Position numbers and translations under genes: made by a program
Shown here: positions 7,106 through 14,400 of the stretch, piece by piece
Numbering within the stretch: the stretch's first letter is position 1
Layout of the letters: each line of letters starts with the position of its first letter
The notes under the pieces: generated by a model
What the model was told of the DNA's origin: nothing
The model's input: the letters and a program-made list of their open reading frames with translations, nothing else
The model's database searches: none
Assembly: GCA_910585765.1 (NCBI GenBank)
Contig: CAJUES010000059.1
Location: forward strand, 1 to 20,548
DNA length: 20,548 bases
Direction of reading: 5' to 3'
Source of the DNA: an uncultured Lachnospiraceae bacterium
Lineage (GTDB): Bacteria; Bacillota; Clostridia; Lachnospirales; Lachnospiraceae

Positions 7106-7894
7106 ATGTCTCAAAGTCATAACAGAAAACCATTTCTCCGTCTGGATCACGTAAACTTCTCGTACTACAGTAATCTCGGCGAAGTAAACGTTTTGAACGA
7201 TATCAGTCTCTCCATCGAGAAGGGCGCCTTTGCGGCGCTGGTCGGTCCGAGCGGATGCGGCAAATCCACGATCCTCTCCCTGATCGCGGATCTGCTCAAG
7301 CCGGTGGGCGGGTACATAACCTTTTATTCAGAGGACTTTAACGCTCCGCGTATCGGATATATGCTCCAGCATGACCATTTGCTGGAATGGAGGAATGTCT
7401 ACCAGAACATAACACTCGGTCTTGAGATACAGAACAGGAAAACAAGGGAAGACCTGGCACTGGTCGACAGCCTGCTCGAAAAGTATCATCTGTCACATGT
7501 CAGGAACCAGAAACCATCTGCTCTTTCCGGCGGCATGCGTCAGCGGATCGCGCTGATCCGCACACTTGCGATCCGCCCGGACCTGCTTCTGCTCGACGAA
7601 CCGTTCAGCGCGCTCGACTACCAGACGCGGCTCAATGTGTCAAAGGACGTGCACGATATCATCAAGTCCGAACAAAAGACTGCGATCCTTGTGACACATG
7701 ACATCTCCGAAGCGATCTCCATGGCGGATGTCGTCTATGTACTCACGAAATCTCCCTGCACGATAAAGGATGTCATTCCGATCGAGTTTGAAGCCAATGG
7801 GATCCGGCGGGAGGATATTCGAAAATCAAGTCTTTTTCAGGATTATTTTGATAAGATATGGAGGGAAATGCAGGATGAAAACACAGAAAAATAA
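7106..7894 (+). CDS. ABC transporter ATP-binding protein, nitrate/sulfonate/taurine (SsuB/TauB-like) family
   Basis: Cytoplasmic ATPase subunit, 262 residues, powering import through the permease encoded next. All motifs are intact: Walker A GPSGCGKST at 47-55, Q-loop Gln88 in YMLQHDHLLEW, signature LSGGMRQR at 140-147, Walker B LLLLDEP with Asp164-Glu165, and H-loop His198 in ILVTHD. The LPW-like LLEWRNV after the Q-loop and the aromatic C-terminus are typical of the SsuB/TauB/NrtD/ThiZ group. AAAGGCGG lies about 10 bases upstream of the start. The stop overlaps the permease start by 20 bases, showing translational coupling. The group imports sulfonates, nitrate, bicarbonate, or pyrimidine precursors of thiamine; the sequence does not tell which. 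Confidence 0.93.
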   Translation: MSQSHNRKPFLRLDHVNFSYYSNLGEVNVLNDISLSIEKGAFAALVGPSGCGKSTILSLIADLLKPVGGYITFYSEDFNAPRIGYMLQHDHLLEWRNVYQNITLGLEIQNRKTREDLALVDSLLEKYHLSHVRNQKPSALSGGMRQRIALIRTLAIRPDLLLLDEPFSALDYQTRLNVSKDVHDIIKSEQKTAILVTHDISEAISMADVVYVLTKSPCTIKDVIPIEFEANGIRREDIRKSSLFQDYFDKIWREMQDENTEK

Positions 7895-8705
7895 CCAGGA
7901 AACAGACATACAGTCTTCGGCAGTTACCACAGGGCAGAAAAAATATCTGCGTCACCAGAAGCTGCAGAAGCTATATATCTTCTGGAGCCGGATACTGATC
8001 TTTATCGCCTTTTTGATGCTGTGGCAGATATCTGCCGATTTCGGGTGGATCGACAGTTTTTATTTCAGCTCACCGACTGCCATCTCCCAATTGTTCTGGA
8101 ACGATATCGCAGACAGATCCCTGCTGATCCATATTGGCATCACGCTGCTGGAATCCGGTATCAGCTTTGTGCTGATCATCGTGTGTTCCGTACTGATCGC
8201 AACATTTTTCTGGTTTTATCCTTCCCTGGGAAAAATGTTCGAACCCTTTCTGATCGTGTTGAACAGCCTTCCAAAGTCCGCGCTTGCACCGCTGATCATT
8301 GTCTGGCTCGGGACGGGACCCCGCACGATCATCCTGTGCGGGATATCGGTCGGGATCTTTGGATGTATCCTCAATCTGTACCAGTCCTTTGAACAGACGG
8401 ATCCGGAAAGGCTGAAACTGATCGAGACACTGGGCGGCACAAAGCTTCAGGCCTTTACAAAAGTAGTATTTCCAGGAAACATCCCCACGTTCATCTCCCT
8501 GTCAAAAGTCAACATCGGACTTGCGCTCGTCGGTGTCATCATCGGGGAATTTCTTGCCGGAAGAAAGGGGCTCGGGTATTTGATCATCTACGGCAGCCAG
8601 GTTTTTAAGCTCGATCTGGTGCTCATGAGCATCGTGATCCTCTGCGTGATCGCCATGGTGATCTACGGGCTGCTGAATCTGCTGGAAAAGAAGATCAGTT
8701 ATTAA
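7875..8705 (+). CDS. ABC transporter permease, SsuC/TauC-like
   Basis: Inner-membrane permease of 276 residues forming the channel for the ATPase above. I start it at ATG 7875, with GGAGGG about 9 bases upstream inside the ATPase gene; a longer reading would start deep inside that gene. About six membrane segments are visible (near residues 37-55, 88-112, 122-145, 148-166, 210-228, 248-268). The EAA-type cytoplasmic loop at about 182-203 (LIETLGGTKLQAFTKVVFPG) contacts the ATPase. The KSALAPLIIVWLGTG segment is characteristic of this permease family. No substrate-binding lipoprotein gene follows; the next gene is convergent. The binding protein must be encoded elsewhere or be missing. Confidence 0.92.
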   Translation: MKTQKNNQETDIQSSAVTTGQKKYLRHQKLQKLYIFWSRILIFIAFLMLWQISADFGWIDSFYFSSPTAISQLFWNDIADRSLLIHIGITLLESGISFVLIIVCSVLIATFFWFYPSLGKMFEPFLIVLNSLPKSALAPLIIVWLGTGPRTIILCGISVGIFGCILNLYQSFEQTDPERLKLIETLGGTKLQAFTKVVFPGNIPTFISLSKVNIGLALVGVIIGEFLAGRKGLGYLIIYGSQVFKLDLVLMSIVILCVIAMVIYGLLNLLEKKISY

Positions 8706-8724
8706 AATACTGTAGAAAAATTTT

Positions 8725-8767
8725 ATCCGGCGTGCAGAGAATCCTGTTCATTCCCCGCACGCCGGAT
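8725..8767. terminator. Terminator between convergent transporter and AIM24 genes
   Basis: ATCCGGCGTGC (8725-8735) pairs perfectly with GCACGCCGGAT (8757-8767) across a 21-base loop. On the minus strand the stem is followed by AAAATTTTT, so it mainly ends the AIM24 transcript. It also lies 19 bases beyond the permease stop and may slow plus-strand transcription. Confidence 0.7.
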
Positions 8768-8769
8768 CA

Positions 8770-9531
8770 TCATACCAATGCCATCATGACTCTGCCGGTT
8801 CCCCTGTAGACATTTACAAGGCCCTCACCCGATGCGGCAGAACCGACAAGCGTTTTCGTCGTCCGCTCAACTGTAAAGCTCAGGCTCGGAGACCAGCACA
8901 CGGCATAGTTTCCGTCAATCTTCAGAACGTCATTGTCAAGCTCGACTGTCACAAGTTCTTCTCTCGGACAGGGCGATTCCAGCAAGCAGATCCCATTTCC
9001 CTGTACGCTGAGGTTGAACAGTCCCTCCCCGCCCATCAAAGCGCCGCTCACGGAATTGATGGGTATCGTCTTGAGCGTGAGTCCCATGCTCGCATAGTAA
9101 AATCCGTCATTCATCACCATCGCGCCGCCCCACTCGCGGATATCCTCGATGATCAGATGCTTATATGTAGGTTCCAGGATCAGCACGCCGTCGCCTGTGT
9201 ATTCCGGTTTGATCCCTCTCTCTCCCGTGACCGCGCCGCCGAAAGCTTTCCTCACAAGGTCGCCCGCGCTCTTTACCCCGGTCTCTACAGACACATTGCC
9301 GACCATCACCTGCATCGCGCCCGCACTGACCGTCCACCTGTTGTTGTTCAGACTGATGATCACCTGTCTCTTGCAGACATTCATTCTGGACGCGTAGTAC
9401 TCTGTCATTGCCTCCGCCTTGCCAAGCGACAGATCCCGGATCATCTTTATGATGGTTACGCCTGCCTGCTCATTCTCACTCACGATCTCCACATTTTTGT
9501 TGTCAAGTAAATTCAGGATATTTGTTCCCAT
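8770..9531 (-). CDS. AIM24 family protein (DUF124)
   Basis: Product of 253 residues starting at ATG 9531. AAGGAG lies 8 bases before it; the GTG two codons upstream is too close to that site. The protein is made of short beta strands and glycines (GDGVLILEPTYKHLIIED at about 115-132; MGGEGLFNLSVQGNG at about 168-182; SGEGLVNVYRGTGRVMMAL at the end), the pattern of the AIM24/DUF124 fold, named after a yeast mitochondrial protein. The bacterial function is not established. It is the last gene of a three-gene unit, 30 bases after a small membrane protein, and ends at a hairpin terminator. Its role with the NTP pyrophosphatase-like gene upstream is unknown. Confidence 0.85.
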   Translation of the reverse strand: MGTNILNLLDNKNVEIVSENEQAGVTIIKMIRDLSLGKAEAMTEYYASRMNVCKRQVIISLNNNRWTVSAGAMQVMVGNVSVETGVKSAGDLVRKAFGGAVTGERGIKPEYTGDGVLILEPTYKHLIIEDIREWGGAMVMNDGFYYASMGLTLKTIPINSVSGALMGGEGLFNLSVQGNGICLLESPCPREELVTVELDNDVLKIDGNYAVCWSPSLSFTVERTTKTLVGSAASGEGLVNVYRGTGRVMMALV

Positions 9532-9561
9532 TTTCACATCTCCTTTTTATCTTTTTTTATC

Positions 9562-9786
9562 TTATGATGTTTTTTCAAATGCGCCGTAAATACAGACCGC
9601 AATTCCGATCAAAACCGCAGCCAATGATACGCCCAACGGCAGAACAGCTCCATAACCTTGCAACAATCCCCACACACCGGTATCACCGTTAGCACATACA
9701 TTGTTTATCGTAGCCATTACAATAAAAGCAATTGAATAAAGCGTACCGATGAAAGCTATGACCGCGCCGCACAGTATCTTTTTCAT
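9562..9786 (-). CDS. Small membrane protein with two predicted helices
   Basis: Product of 74 residues from ATG 9786, which overlaps the upstream stop codon as ATGA; a TTG two codons earlier is an alternative start. Residues 4-27 (KILCGAVIAFIGTLYSIAFIVM) form one hydrophobic helix with a basic N-terminus. Residues about 46-68 (GAVLPLGVSLAAVLIGIAVCIYG) form a second. The loop between carries a Cys and NGDTGVWG. No family is recognised. The overlap upstream and the 30-base gap downstream indicate coexpression with the Ham1-like and AIM24 genes. It may be a membrane anchor or partner, but that is inference. Confidence 0.75.
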   Translation of the reverse strand: MKKILCGAVIAFIGTLYSIAFIVMATINNVCANGDTGVWGLLQGYGAVLPLGVSLAAVLIGIAVCIYGAFEKTS

Positions 9787-10430
9787 AAACAATTCCCACC
9801 TCTGATTGAAAGATTTTCGAAAACCTGCTCAAAAAACTGCAGAAATCCGTCCTCCACCGCCACCTGCTCCAATTCCGATTCCGGCAGATCATAAAAATAT
9901 TTTCCGGTCCGAAGGTCAATGGACAGACTGTCCAGCGGAAAACCTTTCCTGCGGATCCCGGAGTGCGGCTCTGCAGTGATCAGGAACTTCGCACTTTCCA
10001 TGGAGGGCTCCATCGCCTCGAACAGCCGCGCCTCATCGTACACAAAGCAGACGGCATTTTTATATCTGGCCGTCAGATCTCCGTATTTCCGGGCAAGCCC
10101 CGAATAATGCGCTCTCATCTCCTCATCTGTGAGATACCTGCCATGGACTGTCCGCACATGGACACCCGGCTGGTCTGCATCAGGCACATTGTCAAAGTAC
10201 AGCCCCGAATCACACGAGAACACCGGCATGTGAAACGCCTCGTAATACGCCACTGCCTTCTGATGCGCATTCTCCAGCGGCGTACTGCCGTCTTCAGGCA
10301 CTTTGGGGATCTCCAGCTCCAGATCCTTCAGACCGATGAGCTCTATGTTGTATTTCTGATTCAGACTTTCCAGTCTGCTCTTCATCGCTGACAATTTCGC
10401 GGAATTGCCCGTTCCGTATAGGATCTTCAT
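9783..10430 (-). CDS. Divergent Ham1/RdgB-like non-canonical purine NTP pyrophosphatase
   Basis: Product of 215 residues. ATG 10430 is preferred over GTG 10445 because GAGGA lies 8 bases upstream of it and the family begins with this strand. Family motifs are present but altered. TGNSAKL at 7-13 stands for T-G-N-x-x-K. DGSTPLENAHQKA at 47-59 stands for G-x-T-F-x-E-N-A-x-x-K-A. SCDSGLYFD at 72-80 stands for DDSGL with the first Asp replaced by Cys73. PGVHVR at 88-93 stands for PGxxSAR. The C-terminal SHR is not seen. RdgB-type enzymes hydrolyse ITP, dITP and XTP to monophosphates to clean the nucleotide pool; the changes suggest another nucleotide substrate. It overlaps the small membrane gene by ATGA. 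No clear promoter is visible, and tRNA-Thr lies upstream on the same strand. Confidence 0.8.
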   Translation of the reverse strand: MKILYGTGNSAKLSAMKSRLESLNQKYNIELIGLKDLELEIPKVPEDGSTPLENAHQKAVAYYEAFHMPVFSCDSGLYFDNVPDADQPGVHVRTVHGRYLTDEEMRAHYSGLARKYGDLTARYKNAVCFVYDEARLFEAMEPSMESAKFLITAEPHSGIRRKGFPLDSLSIDLRTGKYFYDLPESELEQVAVEDGFLQFFEQVFENLSIRGGNCL

Positions 10431-10451
10431 CCGTTTGTTCCTCACTTCGCG

Positions 10452-10498
10452 ACTGCCCGTCCCTGTGCGATCGGGCAGTGGAACGTGTGCACGGGGAC
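10452..10498 (-). other. Two mutually interfering stem-loops in the leader of the Ham1-like gene
   Basis: ACTGCCCG (10452-10459) pairs with CGGGCAGT (10472-10479). GTCCCTGTGC (10459-10468) pairs with GCACGGGGAC (10489-10498), with one wobble. The stems interleave, so they form either alternatives or a pseudoknot. Neither has a T-run. Both lie between the tRNA terminator and the gene's ribosome binding site. Confidence 0.4.
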
Positions 10499-10502
10499 GC
10501 GC

Positions 10503-10532
10503 AAAAAAGAAACGCGGTCAAATCCGCGTCTC
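10503..10532 (-). terminator. Intrinsic terminator of tRNA-Thr
   Basis: On the minus strand ACGCGG and CCGCGT form a GC-rich stem around ATTTGA, followed by TTCTTTTTT, about 10 bases after the mature tRNA end. Flanking A-T pairs extend the stem. Confidence 0.85.
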
Positions 10533-10541
10533 TGATATAAA

Positions 10542-10614
10542 AGCTTCCAAAGGGACTCGAACCCTCGACCTACTGATTACGAATCAGTTGCGCTACCAAC
10601 TGCGCTATGGAAGC
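10542..10614 (-). tRNA. tRNA-Thr, anticodon CGT
   Basis: A 73-base cloverleaf. The acceptor GCTTCCA/TGGAAGC has discriminator T. The D arm contains AGTTGGTAGC. The anticodon stem ACTGA/TCAGT encloses TTCGTAA with anticodon CGT at 10581-10579, reading ACG threonine codons. The T arm is GAGGGTTCGAGTCCC. CCA is not encoded. It stands alone with its own promoter and terminator. Confidence 0.96.
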
Positions 10615-10637
10615 CTGGTCTGTCAACCACGAAAACT

Positions 10638-10666
10638 ATTATACATAATTTTTTCTGTTTTGTAAA
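10638..10666 (-). promoter_or_regulatory. Promoter of tRNA-Thr
   Basis: TTTACA (10666-10661), a 17-base spacer and a perfect TATAAT (10643-10638). The start of transcription would lie near 10631, giving a leader of about 17 bases before the mature tRNA 5' end. This near-consensus strength suits a stable RNA gene. Confidence 0.88.
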
Positions 10667-10677
10667 GCATTTTTTGT

Positions 10678-10695
10678 AAAAAATTTCACGAAATT
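10678..10695 (-). terminator. Weak AT-rich hairpin after the MscS-like gene
   Basis: AATTT/AAATT with loop CGTG, followed on the minus strand by a T-run, 3 bases beyond the channel gene's stop. The stem is short and AT-only, so it may stop only part of the transcripts before the tRNA promoter. Confidence 0.35.
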
Positions 10696-10697
10696 CT

Positions 10698-11627
10698 TCA
10701 CTTTTTTACAAGTGCCACGCCTGAGCCGTCATTTTCCGCTTTTTTGTCAGTCCTCATGTGCAGCGAAACCTGCTGGTACGGGATCTCGATGCCGGCATCA
10801 TCCAGCGCGTTCTTCGCATTTTCCAACAGCCGCCAGCGCGCATCCCAATACACGGGATTTTCACAGTAACAGCGCATGCCGAGCTCCACCGCGCTGTCGG
10901 CGAGTGCGCCGACATACACAAGGACCGGCTCGCTGTGCAGCACATCCGCATCGCTGTCCATCACGCTGTGCAGCACTTCTTTCGCCTCCCTGATATCGGC
11001 GTCATACGATATGCCGACTGCAAGGTCGATCCGTCTGATCGGAGAGTCCGTCGCGTTCGTGATGGGGCTGTTTGCCAGGTTTCCGTTTGGCAGCACGACC
11101 ACTTTGCCGTCTGTCGTGGTAAGCTTTGTGTAAAAGATACCGATCTCCTTGACAGTGCCCTCCGTCCCGTGACCGGACTCCATGATGAAATCGCCTACCC
11201 GGAAAGGTTTCAGGAGCAGTATCAGCACACCCCCCGCAAGATTGCTGAGACTCCCCTGCATCGCGAGACCGACCGTCACGCCGGCGGAGCCGACAAGCGC
11301 TACGACGCTTGTGGCGTCAAAGCCGAAGTTCCCCGCGATGACAAGCACCAGCAAACCGTACAGACATGCCTTGATCAGACCGTCGAGAAACTGTATGATG
11401 CCTGTTTCCACATTGGCGCGCTGGAGAGACTTCTTTGTTATCCTGCGTATGAATTTGATCAGCTTGGATCCCACGAAAAACAAAAGCGCCGCAAACAGCA
11501 CCCGCACGCCAAGCCCGAGCGCTTTCTCCGGCAGCGTATCGAGGAATTTTTCAAATGCGTTCAGATTTTCGGTGATCTGGTCAATATCTAACTCCATCTC
11601 ATTTAACAGCATTTCTTTCACATCCAT
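10698..11627 (-). CDS. MscS-family small-conductance mechanosensitive channel
   Basis: Membrane channel of 309 residues that in this family opens under membrane tension to release solutes after hypo-osmotic shock. Three hydrophobic helices are visible (about 36-58, 78-99, 105-135). The third has the Gly/Ala-packed pore pattern of MscS TM3 (LVGSAGVTVGLAMQGSLSNL) followed by KPFRVGDFI. A beta domain with VVLPNGNLANSPITN follows, then an alpha/beta domain. Length matches the short MscS group. The start is uncertain. ATG 11627 lacks a ribosome binding site and lies 6 bases after a TATAAT (11639-11634), so the mRNA could be leaderless; Met6 or Met11 are alternatives. It follows DUF1015 on the same strand, with a perfect palindrome between. 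Confidence 0.93.
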   Translation of the reverse strand: MDVKEMLLNEMELDIDQITENLNAFEKFLDTLPEKALGLGVRVLFAALLFFVGSKLIKFIRRITKKSLQRANVETGIIQFLDGLIKACLYGLLVLVIAGNFGFDATSVVALVGSAGVTVGLAMQGSLSNLAGGVLILLLKPFRVGDFIMESGHGTEGTVKEIGIFYTKLTTTDGKVVVLPNGNLANSPITNATDSPIRRIDLAVGISYDADIREAKEVLHSVMDSDADVLHSEPVLVYVGALADSAVELGMRCYCENPVYWDARWRLLENAKNALDDAGIEIPYQQVSLHMRTDKKAENDGSGVALVKK

Positions 11628-11649
11628 TCGTATATTATATGTCCCGCTG

Positions 11650-11679
11650 TTTCAGAGCATGTTTGAACATGCTCTGAAA
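11650..11679. repeat. Perfect 14-bp inverted repeat between DUF1015 and MscS-like genes
   Basis: TTTCAGAGCATGTT (11650-11663) and AACATGCTCTGAAA (11666-11679) are exact reverse complements separated by two bases. No T-run follows on either strand, so it is not a classic terminator. It covers the place where a -35 for the TATAAT at 11639-11634 would lie, and could be an operator, a weak hairpin terminator of the DUF1015 transcript, or a dispersed palindromic element. Confidence 0.7.
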
Positions 11680-11741
11680 ACTATCAATCTCCCGGAATGT
11701 CCTCTGTAACATAGTTCACGCTTCCGGCAACGGCAGGTGTG

Positions 11742-12983
11742 CTACTGTCTGATCGTATGTATGAACAGTCCGCTCCTGAGCTTTGGCTCAAACCATGTGG
11801 ACTTTGGCGGCATCAGCATATTGGCATCGGCAACGCTGAAAAGTTCGTGTATGGAGGTCGGATACATCGCAAATGCCGCCCTGCAGTCCGTTTTCACTCT
11901 GCGCTCGAGCTCCTCGATCCCGCGGATCCCGCCCACGAAATCAATGCGCTTGTCTGTCTTGGGATCCGCAATGCCAAGGATCGGCGCCAGCACATGATCC
12001 TGGAGCACCGCCACGTCAAGCCCCGCCACAGGGTCGGCGCTCTGATATTCGTCTTTCACTTCCAGCAGATACCAGGCATCGTCAACCAGCAAAGCAACCT
12101 GCCCCTTGCGAACGGGTTTTTGGCATACGGCGCTCTTTGATACAAGGTGGTACACTTTGCTGATGTCCTCCAGAAACTGTGCCGTCGTAAGTCCGTTCAG
12201 GTCTTTCACAACCCTGTTGTAATCCATGATCATCAGTTCCTCGTCGGCAAATAAAACGGACAGGAAATAATTAAATTCCTCCTCACCCGTGTACCCGGGA
12301 TTTTCCGCACGTTTTTTCAGCCCCACCTTGACAGCCGATGCGCAGCGGTGATGTCCGTCGGCAATATAGATCTGTGAGATCCCCTCAAATGCATGCCGGA
12401 TCGCATCGATATCCGGATCGGCACTGATGCACCATACCCTGTGCGTGATGTTGTCATCCGATACAAAATCATAGAGCGCCTGTTCTCTCTTAGTCCTTGC
12501 GATGATCTCCCGGAGCGTGTCGTTCGCCCTGTATGCCAGGAAAATAGGACCCGTCTGAGCCTCGCAGACCTCCACATGGCGGATGCGGTCAAGCTCCTTG
12601 TCCGCACGCGTATTCTCGTGCTTTTTGATCACCTGGTCCTGATAGTCGTCGACGCTCGCACACGCCACGATGCCTGTCTGCACGCGCCCGTCCATCGTGA
12701 GCTCATAGATGTAATAGACAGGCTTATCCTCCTGGACAAACGTGCCATTTCGGATCATTTCCCACAGCAGATCGTGGGCTTTCTGATAAACTTCATCGGC
12801 GTATGTATCAACACTGCTGTCAAACTGTGTCTCCGCCCTGTCAATGTTCAGAAAGGAGAGCGGATTGCCCTTCACGGCTTCGCACGCCTCCTCCCTGTTG
12901 TAGACATCATACGGAAGCGCTGCGATCTTCTCCGCGGATTCTTCCTTTGGTCTGTACGCCTGAAACGGCCTGATCACTGCCAT
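11742..12983 (-). CDS. DUF1015 family protein
   Basis: Cytoplasmic protein of 413 residues, the standard length of the DUF1015 (COG4198) family, whose biochemical role is not established. Characteristic blocks are RPFQAYRP at 5-12, ALPYDVYN at 22-29, KHENT at 121-125, IADGHHRCASA at 207-217 with a paired histidine that may bind metal, and PPKSTWFEPKLRSGLF near the C-terminus. AGGAGGAA lies about 8 bases before the start. In Clostridia this family is often found near serine or phosphoserine metabolism genes; none is visible here. A promoter candidate precedes it. The MscS-like gene downstream may be partly cotranscribed. Confidence 0.92.
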   Translation of the reverse strand: MAVIRPFQAYRPKEESAEKIAALPYDVYNREEACEAVKGNPLSFLNIDRAETQFDSSVDTYADEVYQKAHDLLWEMIRNGTFVQEDKPVYYIYELTMDGRVQTGIVACASVDDYQDQVIKKHENTRADKELDRIRHVEVCEAQTGPIFLAYRANDTLREIIARTKREQALYDFVSDDNITHRVWCISADPDIDAIRHAFEGISQIYIADGHHRCASAVKVGLKKRAENPGYTGEEEFNYFLSVLFADEELMIMDYNRVVKDLNGLTTAQFLEDISKVYHLVSKSAVCQKPVRKGQVALLVDDAWYLLEVKDEYQSADPVAGLDVAVLQDHVLAPILGIADPKTDKRIDFVGGIRGIEELERRVKTDCRAAFAMYPTSIHELFSVADANMLMPPKSTWFEPKLRSGLFIHTIRQ

Positions 12984-13022
12984 ATATTGATTCCTCCTAA
13001 ACTCAAGATTCCTGATCTTCCT

Positions 13023-13051
13023 ATTTTATCAGAAAATCCGGGAAATTTGAA
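13023..13051 (-). promoter_or_regulatory. Candidate promoter of the DUF1015 gene
   Basis: TTCAAA (13051-13046), a 17-base spacer and TAAAAT (13028-13023), matching 4 and 5 of 6 consensus positions. It lies in the 88-base gap after the serpin stop codon, where no strong terminator was found. Confidence 0.5.
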
Positions 13052-13071
13052 TAGCTAAAGTATAAAATCTT

Positions 13072-14322
13072 TTATGATACCGGATCATCCAGGATTCCGA
13101 TAAATAACGGGATCTCTTGATCCAGATCCATGATCATATAGAGAAAAGGTTCATTAAAATACAGTTCCTGCGGCGGCTCAATCACACCTCCTGCATCCAT
13201 TATAACCTCTGTCGCGGCAGCAGCCTCTGTCCCCTCCTCATCCACGATGATCTTTGCCTTCTGACGCACCATGCTGATATAGAGATTGTCACCGCTCTCC
13301 GTCCTGCCCATCTGGTCAAAATCAGCCTGATTCATGTCAAAGCACGCTGACAATCCCATACGGGACAAAACAGCATTCAGGATCTTGTCAAAAGTGATCG
13401 CAAACTTCGGGAGTTTCAGATTGACCATTCCAGTCTGCTTATTGACCAGAATGTCAGCTATGACCTCACTGGTCAATTTCTCGTACAGGTCGCGCACTTC
13501 CTCATTTCCGGTCGGCTTCAATGCGATAAATGCCAGATTTCCGCCGCTGCTGTCACTATTTTTCTGATATGGCAGAATGACTCCCTCGGCAAAGTCATTT
13601 GCTATGTAATCCAATTCGGTCAAATATAGATTCATCATATCTGCCTGCACGGAAACTTGCTGTTCTCTGTTCAGGTAGAAGTCCTCCCTGCGTGTATCGT
13701 TCGCCTCGAAGGGGATCTCCCACTTTCCTTTGAAATATATGGTGTTGATCAGTGCGAGCTGCGCCGACTCATCCAGCGGTTTTTCCAGCATTTTGTCGAT
13801 CAGTCCATATGTCCTGTCATCGATCCACTGATTGATTTCACGCATGGTCTTCTCGGTGGAGAGATCTCGCCGAAACACCTCCGCGTCCATCAGGGCATTC
13901 ACGGTGCCAAGCCATGTGTCATCCACGACAAAATCATCGTTGATCCAGGCAGCGTCCGCGATGGATAGATTCAATAGATCCCCCTTTGCCGGAAGGGTGT
14001 CCATCATATCGCCGGACAATGCCATCATATCCCTTCCGAGCACGCTGTCAAATTCCTCCCTGGTCGTGTGCCCTGCCCCGCAGCCCGCCATGGAAAGCGC
14101 AAGGTATGCCGACACGGGCGAGAGAACGGGATTTTTGTCCTGTATGCACTGCGCGAACAGGCTGTATCCGAATTTTTGCACACTCTCGTAAGATGTTACA
14201 AGCTGTTCGCTCTGATGCGGCTGCAACGGGAGCGAACTCTTGCTGTCCTTCTTTCCACATGCCCCGAAAAGACATGCGGCTGCTACCACCGCAGATGTTG
14301 CCAATATTTTTTTTCTTCTCAT
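13072..14322 (-). CDS. Serpin (serine protease inhibitor), predicted surface lipoprotein
   Basis: Secreted, membrane-anchored inhibitor of 416 residues. The start is ATG 14322, because GAGAGGAGG is 7 bases upstream of it but only 1 from an earlier ATG. A basic N-terminus (MRRKK) and hydrophobic stretch end in LFGAC, with Cys22 as likely lipidation site; then comes a charged tether. The serpin fold shows in NPVLSPVSAYLALSMAGCGA at about 63-82, LINTIYFKGKWEIPF and, near the end, FNEPFLYMIMD and PLFIGILDDP. The reactive-loop hinge EEGTEAAAAT at 362-371 has the Gly-Thr-Glu-Ala-rich pattern of inhibitory serpins, which trap serine (or cysteine) proteases covalently. By standard counting P1 is Gly378, though Met375 or Ala377 are possible. 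It is 78 bases downstream of the anti-sigma-like gene on the same strand, with no terminator between, so it is probably part of that operon. Confidence 0.93.
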   Translation of the reverse strand: MRRKKILATSAVVAAACLFGACGKKDSKSSLPLQPHQSEQLVTSYESVQKFGYSLFAQCIQDKNPVLSPVSAYLALSMAGCGAGHTTREEFDSVLGRDMMALSGDMMDTLPAKGDLLNLSIADAAWINDDFVVDDTWLGTVNALMDAEVFRRDLSTEKTMREINQWIDDRTYGLIDKMLEKPLDESAQLALINTIYFKGKWEIPFEANDTRREDFYLNREQQVSVQADMMNLYLTELDYIANDFAEGVILPYQKNSDSSGGNLAFIALKPTGNEEVRDLYEKLTSEVIADILVNKQTGMVNLKLPKFAITFDKILNAVLSRMGLSACFDMNQADFDQMGRTESGDNLYISMVRQKAKIIVDEEGTEAAAATEVIMDAGGVIEPPQELYFNEPFLYMIMDLDQEIPLFIGILDDPVS

Positions 14323-14400
14323 GATCATCCTCCTCTCGGATCGTCCAAACTGCCGATAAAAAACAGCAGTTCTCTAATTTTAAACATCCTGTCCCATCTC

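Noticed and set aside
7770..7874. Longer start for the ABC permease
   Set aside because: The extension is translated from the ATPase gene in another frame; the inner ATG has GGAGGG and the usual overlap.
10758..11591. 277-codon open frame on the plus strand
   Set aside because: It lies wholly opposite the MscS-like gene, shows Arg/His/Gln-rich shadow composition and has no ribosome binding site.
12393..13058. 221-codon open frame on the plus strand
   Set aside because: Antisense shadow of DUF1015, which has intact family motifs and its own ribosome binding site.
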